DNA from: Mesostigma viride
Lineage: Eukaryota; Streptophyta; Mesostigmatophyceae; Mesostigmatales; Mesostigmataceae
Direction: 5' to 3'
Length of the DNA stretch: 64,000 bases
Assembly: GCA_009746045.1 (NCBI GenBank)
Contig: RPFO01000246.1
Span: forward strand, 1,207,795-1,271,794
The position numbers and the translations under genes were made by a program. Positions 55,919 through 64,000 of the stretch are shown piece by piece. Numbering within the stretch: position 1 is the first letter of the stretch; each line of letters begins with the position of its first letter. The notes beneath the pieces were generated by a model that was given only the letters and a program-made list of their open reading frames with translations, did not search any database and was not told where the DNA came from.

Positions 55919-56533
55919 AGTTGTGAGAGTGAGAATGCCACGAATTCCGCCATGGTTCTTGCAGGAAGTTGCCTTTATTATTAACAAGGAAACACAGACG
56001 TAAGTCACGTCACTTCCAAGACTGCACGCAGCACAGGCGACAGGGTCGCAGTGCCCAGAGAACGTGCACGCAAGAACTAGCGTCCCAGTGTGACCAAGTC
56101 ACTCATATAGCTTGCTAGGGACGCGTCCAAGTATTCAGCTGCACTGTCACAGCTGAACTGTCAATCAATTGATTACACAGACTCTGGCACGCCTTTGGCG
56201 CGCAGATCTATCAATTGTCCATACGGCTAGTCCTGTGGACCTATCCGTACACTAGTCAGCATCAATTGTCTCATAGGTCCTGGCGCGCTACAGCGCCTAC
56301 CTATCAATTGACCATCAAGTCCTGTACAAGTCCTGTCAACGTCCTGCGGACTATCAAAGTGACACTTGTACATCCTGTGTCCGTACGCGCCCACAGTGGC
56401 GCGCCGGGTACTGTCGGCACAGCCTAGGAAACGTCATAACTTTTACGTTCCTTAACCAAATGAGGCGTTCAAGGTGCCGTTGGAAAGAGCGTAACAATCT
56501 CTATCCATCTAACGTAAATCCTTTACGTTAACT
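55919..56533 (-). repeat. 3' LTR of family B
   Basis: In element sense it begins AGTTAACG, directly after the purine tract, and ends CTCACAACT. About five small differences from the other LTR, e.g. ttattattaac against ttattaaac. Confidence 0.95.
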
Positions 56534-57481
56534 CCAATCCCTTCTTTTCTTTAGGGATCACATCCCCTGCCAGGGACCCTTGAAGTAGCTTGAAATGTCC
56601 TTCACTCCAGCTTGAAGCTTGAACAGATGTCTTTAATGGCCAATGCCATTCCCCCAGCCCTTTCTTTTAAGGAACTGGAAAAGAAACAGATCTGCCACAG
56701 GGAAAACCATTTCATGAGAAATGGAAAAACCTATGGAAGTGGCATTACAGAGTACCACCAGATATTAGAAGCACACAAAATTAAATACATACAGGTTAAT
56801 TCTATGAGGTCTTCTCCAGGAATTAATCCCATCACCTCGGTAGAGCCTCCAGTACAATGACCTTCTGGCGGTGAGTTACATTAATCCCAGATACTAATCC
56901 CATAAAACCCAGTACATATTCAATATAAGTACAATAAATCCATGACAATTAAAATACCACTTGACAAAGTAAGGCGTATTACAATAGTTTGCCTGTCATT
57001 CTCTCAACAGGGGTCTATTGGCGCCCGTCTTACGGCGCCCGTCTACTTGCCAGATGGTAAACTGCCACAGCAAACAAATGACAAAATGAAACACATAGGC
57101 AACAATTAAATCCTGCCCTGGGGAACTAGGGAAGTCTGAACAGGCAAACACCTGAACAGGCCAGCTTGTAGAAACATAATACCAGGGAATCGAACCCCGC
57201 CCTATAAACCCCAGAATAAAGGTTCCCAGACCATTGTGAGAAGTATGTACAAATATACATTTCTTTTAAAATAGAATACATGGTCTGTAATGGACCTGTC
57301 AACCTTGTGTAGTCAACAGCATGAACCCCAGCCAAAACCTGGCTGTATCCTGATTAAAATCAGAGTGAGTGTACCATGGTCCATGAGCCTTAGTACAGAC
57401 TAAAATACAGGTATTATGCCAGTCACAATGCTGACACTACCACACAATCTGCTCTCCAATGCCCTATAACCATGCACCAGC
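56534..57481 (-). other. 3' non-coding region of family B
   Basis: No gene. Holds the T-arm-like 17-mer (57183-57199, TTCGATT loop in element sense), two GGGCGCC sites 7 bp apart (about 57020-57042), and tgtaatacg (about 56985), complementary to the bases after the 5' LTR. The purine tract aaagaaaagaaggga lies next to the LTR. Confidence 0.65.
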
Positions 57482-58225
57482 TTAGACAGCTTGCTGAGAT
57501 GGGTCCATCAGAGACTGAAGAACCTTGTATTGCACTGCTGCCTTCTGCACTAGCTTGGTCAAAGCATCAGCAGGATTGTCAACCCCAGGGATATGCTCAA
57601 TATTGGCCAAGGAGGACAACTCCTTAAGAAGGAGATAATCCAAGTCCCTACTTCTGGCCATCTGCCTGTGCACAAACTGCACCATCCCCATGGAGTCTGT
57701 TTTTAGAAGAGTGGTAACCTGAAGTGGCCAAGGAGTGTTAGAAGTCATCTGATGAAGCAACTCCTTCAGATAAAGGCTTGTGTGAATGCCTTCACAAATA
57801 GCCCTGCATTCTGCCACATCACTGCTGACAGCCACCCGTTTGTGCAGGCGACTAAACCAGCTCACCAAACTCCCCAGGCCTTCCTGTCTGAGCACAAAGA
57901 GCCCTGCAGCCCTGCCCCTGACCTTGGAGACCTGCCTGCTGTCCATTGAGCTATCCACATACAGCTCCATGCAAATGGGTTGTGATAAATCCACTGCAGA
58001 CAACAGAATGCCAGATGAAGCCCTGACCTGATCAGCCACCTTGGCAGACCCTAGCTCCACCAGCATGTCATCAGGCAACCTGGCTATGACCATAAGGTCT
58101 GGCCTGGAAATGCCTGCCACCCAAGCAACCATGCCCCTCACCATGGGACACAGTGCCTGTGTGATGGTTGGAGGAAGCTTGCTAATGAGGGTCTCTTGAT
58201 AATCATTGCCCCCCACCAGCAGCAT
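57482..58225 (-). CDS. Family B Pol, RNase H part (separated by a 1-base shift)
   Basis: Continues the RT after one extra G in a run of six at about 58212-58217. Contains VDSSMDSRQVSKVRGRAAGL, SSDVAECRAICEGIHTSL, TDSMGMVQFVHRQMARSRDL and the terminal IPGVDNPADALTKL. All match element 1 and family A. RNase H removes the RNA strand during reverse transcription. Confidence 0.85.
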   Translation of the reverse strand: MLLVGGNDYQETLISKLPPTITQALCPMVRGMVAWVAGISRPDLMVIARLPDDMLVELGSAKVADQVRASSGILLSAVDLSQPICMELYVDSSMDSRQVSKVRGRAAGLFVLRQEGLGSLVSWFSRLHKRVAVSSDVAECRAICEGIHTSLYLKELLHQMTSNTPWPLQVTTLLKTDSMGMVQFVHRQMARSRDLDYLLLKELSSLANIEHIPGVDNPADALTKLVQKAAVQYKVLQSLMDPSQQAV

Positions 58226-61106
58226 ACGCCACTCCCCCCTTCTTCACCAGTGTGGCCTCCATGCCCACAAACAGCAGAGGCTCATTCTCCACCTGCCATT
58301 GCTCCCTACCCAGAGGAAACTTGGACTTAATGATGGAGATCAGCTCCTTAAGCCACGACGTGGGAGCTATCAGATGTAGGTCATCCCCGTGCAGCGAAGC
58401 ATACACTGGCAGGCCTTCCCATTGCCCCAGAAACAGACAGGGGTCTACAGGAGAGACCTTCAAGTTGCAATGCTCCTTCAGGAAACGGTTGAGAGTCTCC
58501 CTCCAGATTATTGGACTTGACCTCAGGCCCTCCAGGCCCTTGAGGATTTTAAGGAACTCCGTGTGGATGTCCCTTTTCCATACAGCAGGCACCCTAACAT
58601 AGAAAGGCGTCTTGCCCTCCCACTTTTCCTGTGCCACATCTGCATCACCCTCCAGAAATGCCCTCTTGAAGTCTACCACCACTGAGCCATAGTCCAAGCC
58701 CTTGTTGAGAAGGCCTAGAAATACACACAGCAGCAGCCTCCAAGTATCATGCAGCATGCCAGGGGTATACAACTCCTCAGCAGTGCACTCACCAGTACCC
58801 TTGAACTCATTCAGCACTGGCCTGACATGTGGTACCTTGACCCCGTCCACCTCCTTCATCTTGATGACAAACTTGAGCTTGAGTAGACGTCGTGCAGGAG
58901 GCAGGTCATTGACAGGTTCCACGCATTTCTTGGAGATCCAGTCCTCCCCAGATTTAATCAGACCCAGTGTGACCTGGGGACACATAATGGGAGAGGACAT
59001 GAGCTTCACCAGGCCTTGGTAGTTGATAGGGCTGTGTCCAGCAAGTGAGTGAGGACCAATGCCCAAACTGCTTGGATGACTAGCAGCTGGCAGTATGAGG
59101 TCATCAACCAAGGGCTCCTGCCCCTGGCACACTTGCACACGCTTAACCGTCCTGGTTACTGCACGTGATAGGTGAGTGGTCCTGAAATTAATCAGTGGGA
59201 CCTGACCAGCCCCTTCCTTAGTCAGGAGAGAGGACGTGATCACTACCCCATCCTGGCATAGGAAATTCTGCCCCAGAAGAGCAGGTCCTTGATAGCCCTC
59301 CAAGACACAAAAAGCAGTGTCCTGTCCAAGGATAGGAATGAATACCTCACCCAGTACCTTCACGTGTACCCCGCCACTGAAGTCAGACACAAACTGATAG
59401 CTGGGTTCAGACATGCTGTACCCTGCTGCAGCCCTGGTCCCAATGATGGAAACCTGAGAATTAGTGTCTACCTCTAAGGCAGTGTCCAGCCCCAGATTGC
59501 CATGCCACCTGAGCTTGGCTACCTTGGGCTGCTTCTTGGCCCTTTGTAGAGCCCCAATCAATCCAGCCAAACTTGTCCCCCTGGGCTTGGTTAGTGCCTT
59601 GGGCTTGACAGTTGACTCCCCAGCTGTTGACCTTGCAGCCTGTTCAACAAGTACCTCTGCAACCTGGCCAGGGCTGACAGATTCCCCTGCAACAGATGTG
59701 GTCGTTGCGTCAGTGATGTCACCTGGGACCTGAAAATCCTGCAGATCCTGTGAGCCTTGTGCCTGACTGCCCTCATTCATCAGGTTAGGCTTGACATATG
59801 ACCAACTCAGCCGGTGTACATGCTTTGGTTCGTCCTCCATGCTGACCAAGCATGCGTGGCTAGCTTCATCAACCTGGGTAACCACCCCAGGACTCCAGCT
59901 ACCACGTTTGCCATAAAGGCTAGGTTCCTTCCAAGCTAGGACCTTCTGACCCACTTGTGGCTCCAGCATCTTCCAACCCCGGTCCTTCTCCCTCAGCTTG
60001 GCAAAGGTGACATGTGCAGCATGTTTCCAGCCCTCCAGCACATGTGGTGGGCACAGGCCATGATATAGACCCATTGGGCTGACAGCAACTCCATCATAGT
60101 AGAAGTTAACCCTGCTGTTCAGCTGCTGCTCCACGTTCCTCAGCCATGCACTCCTGACAAGTGCAGGTGCAGACAAGGGTACCCAGTCTTCAGAGATGAT
60201 CAATTTCTTGACCTCCTGGATTGCCCTCTCGATAGCACCCTGCTGCCCATGAGCCTCCCTAGGTGTAACCAGCAACTCAGGAAGGGTAGGATCACCCTTG
60301 AGATGCTGAAACTGCATGTCCACCTGGATCCTTGTGGTAGGAAACTTGGCTCTTACATTCTGCAGGGCAGCCAGCAAGTACCTGTTCTTCATAGAAGGTA
60401 AATGCTCCAGCACCTTGTATTTCGTGTACCTGTCCACGCACACCAACAGTTGCATGCCCCTGATGTGTTGGATATCACACTGCAGATCACCAATGCTCTG
60501 AGGTAGAGCTTTGGCATGTGATTTCCTGGGCTTGTTGGAGGACAACTGGCACTTACACCGTGAGGCAGCTTGCTGACACGCCTTAAGAAGGGGTGCCCTG
60601 CCCATACGGAAGGCAAAGTTGTTTGACAGAGAAGTGGCATGCCCAAACATGTTGTGGATTCGGGCACCCAACTCCTGGTACACAGAGGAAGCAGTCCCTG
60701 GCACAGTCAGGACTGTGCTGTCAGGTTGTCCAGCATCACCATGCTGACTTCCATCCTGTTCTGACTCAGAGCCTGAGTCACCCTGCTCATGCCCAACACC
60801 TGGACCGCCAGCAGGGACCACATGCATACCACCAGAGGCCTTCACACCCCTCTGTGGTTGTACATTGGTTTCTCTCAAAATGAGAGGTCCACCCTCGTGC
60901 CCAGCACGAGGATGCATGGGGTCAGACATTCTTACAGCTGCACCAGCTGTCAAGGACGTCTTCATAGGAACCTGTACCTCTCCAGGTGACCTGGGGCCAC
61001 ACTGAACCTGGAGATCACCCTCTTGTTGCCCAGATATAAAATCTGCATTGGAGCACCTGGCCTCCCCCTTGGGTGAATTAAGGTGTGTAGGGGTTGCCTC
61101 AGACAG
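58203..61106 (-). CDS. Family B Pol: integrase, protease-like, RT
   Basis: Open from the codon after the Gag UGA (61107-61109) to 58203. An ATG occurs only at 60965, so expression by readthrough is likely. Order: HNMFGH ... CKC zinc-binding part; integrase core with CDIQHI, VCVDRYTKY, VDMQFQ and EAHGQQGAIERAIQEVK; basic linker; protease-like LEVDTNSQVSII (Asp codon 59466-59468) to ALLGQNFL; RT with VVVDFKRAFLEGD, GLEGLRSSPIIW and HGDD (58380-58391). The protease-like domain again lies after integrase, and HGDD is again used, so both are traits of the lineage and not decay of one copy. Confidence 0.85.
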   Translation of the reverse strand: MSEATPTHLNSPKGEARCSNADFISGQQEGDLQVQCGPRSPGEVQVPMKTSLTAGAAVRMSDPMHPRAGHEGGPLILRETNVQPQRGVKASGGMHVVPAGGPGVGHEQGDSGSESEQDGSQHGDAGQPDSTVLTVPGTASSVYQELGARIHNMFGHATSLSNNFAFRMGRAPLLKACQQAASRCKCQLSSNKPRKSHAKALPQSIGDLQCDIQHIRGMQLLVCVDRYTKYKVLEHLPSMKNRYLLAALQNVRAKFPTTRIQVDMQFQHLKGDPTLPELLVTPREAHGQQGAIERAIQEVKKLIISEDWVPLSAPALVRSAWLRNVEQQLNSRVNFYYDGVAVSPMGLYHGLCPPHVLEGWKHAAHVTFAKLREKDRGWKMLEPQVGQKVLAWKEPSLYGKRGSWSPGVVTQVDEASHACLVSMEDEPKHVHRLSWSYVKPNLMNEGSQAQGSQDLQDFQVPGDITDATTTSVAGESVSPGQVAEVLVEQAARSTAGESTVKPKALTKPRGTSLAGLIGALQRAKKQPKVAKLRWHGNLGLDTALEVDTNSQVSIIGTRAAAGYSMSEPSYQFVSDFSGGVHVKVLGEVFIPILGQDTAFCVLEGYQGPALLGQNFLCQDGVVITSSLLTKEGAGQVPLINFRTTHLSRAVTRTVKRVQVCQGQEPLVDDLILPAASHPSSLGIGPHSLAGHSPINYQGLVKLMSSPIMCPQVTLGLIKSGEDWISKKCVEPVNDLPPARRLLKLKFVIKMKEVDGVKVPHVRPVLNEFKGTGECTAEELYTPGMLHDTWRLLLCVFLGLLNKGLDYGSVVVDFKRAFLEGDADVAQEKWEGKTPFYVRVPAVWKRDIHTEFLKILKGLEGLRSSPIIWRETLNRFLKEHCNLKVSPVDPCLFLGQWEGLPVYASLHGDDLHLIAPTSWLKELISIIKSKFPLGREQWQVENEPLLFVGMEATLVKKGGVAYAAGGGQ

Positions 61107-62219
61107 TCACTGCTCCTTGTTGTCTTCTTGCTGACTGCCCTTTGAAGGCTGGCCTGCCTGGGACTTGTTGTTGTTCTTCTTGTTGTTGTTGTTATTCTTG
61201 TTGCTGCCCTGGCCCTGGGACTTCTTGAAGCTGGGACACTCCTTCTTGATGTGCCCCCACCCCTTGCACAGGTAGCATTGTATCTTGGACTTGCCCTGGC
61301 CACTGCCCCCGTTGTCAGACGCGTTGCCCTGCTTGGGCTGACCACCCACCCGCCTGAACACCGACTTGGAGTGTGACCTCCTGTCAGAATCAGGTGAATG
61401 ATCTCCCTTGCGCTTGTTATGGTTGCCCCTACGCCCTCCTTGGCTTCGGTCAGCCTCAGACGTCTTGGAGCCACCCTGGGTACGCCCACCTGCCTGGGTA
61501 GCCTTCACTGCTGGCACTCCACCCTCAAACAGCTCCTCTGCCTCGAGTGCTTGTTTGATTATGACCTTGTAGGCCTTGAGGGTTGAGTGTGGGGCACACA
61601 TGACTTTTAAGGAGCCACGTGTAGCCTTATCCAGCCCAGAAACCTTGAGCCAGTTGGTTAGGGCTATGTTATCAGCGACATTAAAGCCGTGAGCCCTGCC
61701 CTCCTCAACCATCTTACAATAGTTGAGAAGTTCTGGATCAGGTCCCCCTTGACCTCCCACCCTTGATACTTGTCCTGCCAATGGATGCCGACCTTCTTGC
61801 GTTGGTCTTCCAGCAGCTCCTTCAGCTCAGCCACGTACAGTGCCCAGGCCTTATTGGCCTTTTGCACTCCCTGGTTAGGTCCTTAATCTGGTCAGTACAC
61901 TTGCCAAAAGTGCTACTTCCTATCCAGATTTGATAGTAATTTGTACCACCGTACAAGCTAGGGAACCCTTCCAATCCTCCACAAACTCTTCAGCCTGCTT
62001 AGGCTTGGAGTCTGAGGTTACAGGCTGCAGCTGATTGACAATTAAAAGACCCTGTGTGGTAAGATCAAAGCCATGAACAGCTTGTGCATTATTATTATTG
62101 TGAGGAAGGTTGGTAATCTCTCCGGTAAGCCCCACGTCATCTACGTGAGCGGTTCCACTACCAGCACCCCCATTATTATTCCCACTGGCTGGGCCCTTGC
62201 TACGGCGTCCCTCAGCCAT
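61107..62219 (-). CDS. Family B Gag with zinc knuckle, frameshifted in the middle
   Basis: Starts MAEGRRSKGPASG at 62219. The frame is interrupted near 61915 and recovers near 61735; in between, a second frame carries NKAWALYVAELKELLEDQR and DKYQGWEVKGDL, so two compensating shifts are likely. The C-terminal part has a basic region and the knuckle CYLCKGWGHIKKEC (C-x2-C-x4-H-x4-C), then a Lys/Asn/Gln-rich tail ending EDNKEQ and the UGA at 61107-61109. The Pol frame follows in the same frame. Confidence 0.7.
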
Positions 62220-62778
62220 CCTGCACTACAAGCTATTCAAAGAACACCTTAGCAAAGCAGCAGAAAATATGTACAAAATTTTTGTGTCGCCACTGCCGCC
62301 TGCGCCGGTGTCGCTGCCGCCCCCGCGAATTGCCGCCGAAAATTCGACAAAAAATGTCGACGAGCACTGGAAAAAAATTAGGCCGACTAGTAGTCAAGGC
62401 CCCGGAAGTCGCAGTACTCGTAGATAACTCAGGATCCTCCATATCCAGCTCCGGACCTGCACCGGTATGTATTAAAACCGGTGTGCTCCCCGTCGCGAAG
62501 TTGCGACGCGCCGACGCGCGACGAGGCGCAGAGGATGAGTAAAGATCGTAATAATTCCCACCCCGCGGGAATCCACTCTCGCAGAGACGCGAGAAAAGCC
62601 ACCAGGTTAATAAAACCTGGCGCTCGCGACTGCGTACGCCGCGTGTGAGCAGCGACAGCAACGCGAGATCCTGAAACAAATTTGTCGACACCGCCGGCGC
62701 GCCCCCTGTGCGTAGCGATGCCCAGTTTTGCAGGTTTCTCTGGTAACCGGTGAGTGAAGAGAGGCGTTGTCCAACTCC

Positions 62779-63090
62779 TCAATGGCAGTCGTGACTTCGG
62801 TCACCGACCGCAAACCTCCCCGCACCTGGACCGTAAATGTCGATAAAATGTTCGAATCTGGTCCAACAATGCGCGATAGCCGGCACCAGTGCTGGCAAAT
62901 CGGGGTCCTCGGGGTTATCCCCGAGCAATGAATGAGCTGCGCGCTGCCGACGATGAAGTTCGTCGAGCGAGATCGTGACTTCGTCGAGCAATTGCTGCCA
63001 CGACGGCGCAGTCGGTCTTGACGAAGGACCAGCCGGCGGAGCGGCTATTTCCTCGTCGGCGGGAATCCGGAATTCTTCAGAATTTGGCAT
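62779..63090 (-). CDS. ORF1 of family B, N-terminal part
   Basis: The ATG lies 23 bp after the LTR end and begins MPNSEEFRIP, like MSNSDSEA of family A. Helical segment LDEVTISLDELHRRQRAAH. The frame closes at 62779; further coding-like sequence in other frames to about 62230 suggests frameshifts. Function unknown, probably an additional Gag-like protein. Confidence 0.5.
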   Translation of the reverse strand: MPNSEEFRIPADEEIAAPPAGPSSRPTAPSWQQLLDEVTISLDELHRRQRAAHSLLGDNPEDPDLPALVPAIAHCWTRFEHFIDIYGPGAGRFAVGDRSHDCH

Positions 63091-63113
63091 CTTTTTGACG
63101 AGCGTGTAATACG

Positions 63114-63728
63114 AGTTGTGAGAGTGAGAATGCCACGAATTCCGCCATGGTTCTTGCAGGAAGTTGCCTTTATTAAACAAGGAAACACAGACGTAAGTCA
63201 CGTCACTTCCAAGACTGCACGCAGCACAGGCGACAGGGTCGCAGTGCCAAGAGAACGTGCACGCAAGAACTAGCGTCCCGGTGTGACCAAGTCACTCATA
63301 TAGCTTGCTAGGGACGCGTCCAAGTATTCAGCTGCACTGTCACAGCTGAACTGTCAATCAATTGATTACACAGACTCTGGCACGCCTTTGGCGCGCAGAT
63401 CTATCAATTGTCCATACGGCTAGTCCTGTGGACCTATCCGTACACTAGTCAGCATCAATTGCCTCATAGGTCCTGGCGCGCTACAGCACGCCTACCTATC
63501 AATTGACCATCAAGTCCTGTACAAGTCCTGTCAACGTCCTGCGGACTATCAAAGTGACACTTGTACATCCTGTGTCCGTACGCGCCCACAGTGGCGCGCC
63601 GGGTACTGTCGGCACAGCCTAGGAAACGTCATAACTTTTACGTTCCTTAACCAAATGAGGCGTTCAAGGTGCCGTTGGAAAGAGCGTAACAATCTCTATC
63701 CATCTAACGTAAATCCTTTACGTTAACT
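63114..63728 (-). repeat. 5' LTR of family B
   Basis: Element sense AGTTAACG...CACAACT, 615 bp, flanked by agcac at 63729-63733. Followed inward by cgtattacac, the same start of internal sequence as in family A. Confidence 0.95.
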
Positions 63729-63733
63729 AGCAC

Positions 63734-64000
63734 CAGCCCTTGATGTAGACCTCCACGGGGATGCCTAGGTGGGGTAGCAGGATCTTGGGGGGGTCCACCC
63801 ACAGCAGGTTGCCCAGCTTCCTGTTGACGATGAACCGAAGCTCGCCCACCCCCTTGGCCACTCCAAAGCAGCCATCCACCCACTTGGGCCGCCTCTCCCG
63901 GAACGCCAGGTCATGCCCACGCCCGCTGCCCGGCTCATGAGCTTGCCCCATTCATCCATGGAGCATCCCCGGCTGGGCTTGGGCACATTCCAATACTTTG
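63734..64000 (-). pseudogene. Reverse transcriptase of the third retroelement, N-terminal part
   Basis: The reverse strand reads a FGVAKGVGELRFIVNRKLGN segment, the RT fingers region (F-V-K-G-LR-I-D/N-R), then LLWVDPPKILLPHLG and IKGWC, where the family B element enters. It continues at 55913 in frame after removing the element and one agcac. It runs off the window. Confidence 0.65.

Larger units (their letters stand above)
55919..63728 (-). mobile_element. Complete Ty1/copia-like retrotransposon, family B
   Basis: 7.8 kb, minus strand, with 615-bp LTRs (63114-63728 is 5', 55919-56533 is 3') that differ at only a few positions. The duplication agcac lies at 55914-55918 and 63729-63733. Same plan as family A: ORF1 soon after the LTR, Gag with knuckle, UGA, integrase, protease-like, RT, RNase H, long 3' region. 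It is inserted in an RT gene whose frame (IKGWC then Y-C-AKSDL) is recovered without the insert. Older than family A by LTR divergence. Confidence 0.95.

Overview
The window looks like nuclear DNA of a green alga (Chlorophyta). The evidence is GC-rich genes with many GT-AG introns, a plant/alga-type mitochondrial ferredoxin, a GT29 sialyltransferase-like gene, and dense retrotransposons whose codon use resembles that of the host genes. There are no bacterial operons, rRNA or convincing tRNA genes. Most of the sequence is transposable elements nested in one another; four host-type loci stand among them.

Layout. 1-3067: 3' part of a Ty1/copia-like LTR element, inserted in a pogo-like transposase gene (3068-6143). 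6639-7621: 3' fragment of a second copia-like family (B). 7772-15942: complete family A element with apparently identical LTRs, inserted in an L1-like ORF1 gene that reads on both sides of it (7622-7771 and 15948-16640, minus strand). 16.7-23.4 kb: remains of a Mutator-like transposase gene, cut by two short LTR insertions. 23952-31632 (minus): a long multi-exon gene made of LP-x-G / DG-(S/T) repeats, with no family I recognise. 34432-37859: five-exon mitochondrial [2Fe-2S] ferredoxin. 39160-44116: 5'-truncated, decayed L1-like element with a 15-bp target duplication. About 47.2-52.8 kb: GT29 gene. 53.2-55.1 kb: L1-like pieces, including an ORF1-only derivative. 55919-63728 (minus): complete family B element, inserted in the reverse-transcriptase domain of a third retroelement (55096-55913 and 63734-64000).

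Main result. The copia-like elements form an unusual lineage. Their LTRs begin AGTT and end AACT (or AAAT) instead of TG...CA. Four insertions with both ends visible have perfect 5-bp target duplications, and in three the interrupted reading frame is recovered by removing the insert plus one duplication. Gag and Pol share a frame and are separated by one UGA-CU stop. A protease-like domain lies between integrase and reverse transcriptase, not upstream of integrase. The RT catalytic box reads HGDD. The sequence just after the 5' LTR is complementary to a block in the 3' non-coding region, which also carries a tRNA T-arm-like hairpin motif and paired GGGCGCC sites.

Host genes are intact or nearly so, but their introns carry large simple repeats. 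One ferredoxin intron repeat is built from the preceding exon end and its own 5' splice site. Several frameshifts fall in G/C runs, so some apparent breaks may be sequence errors.
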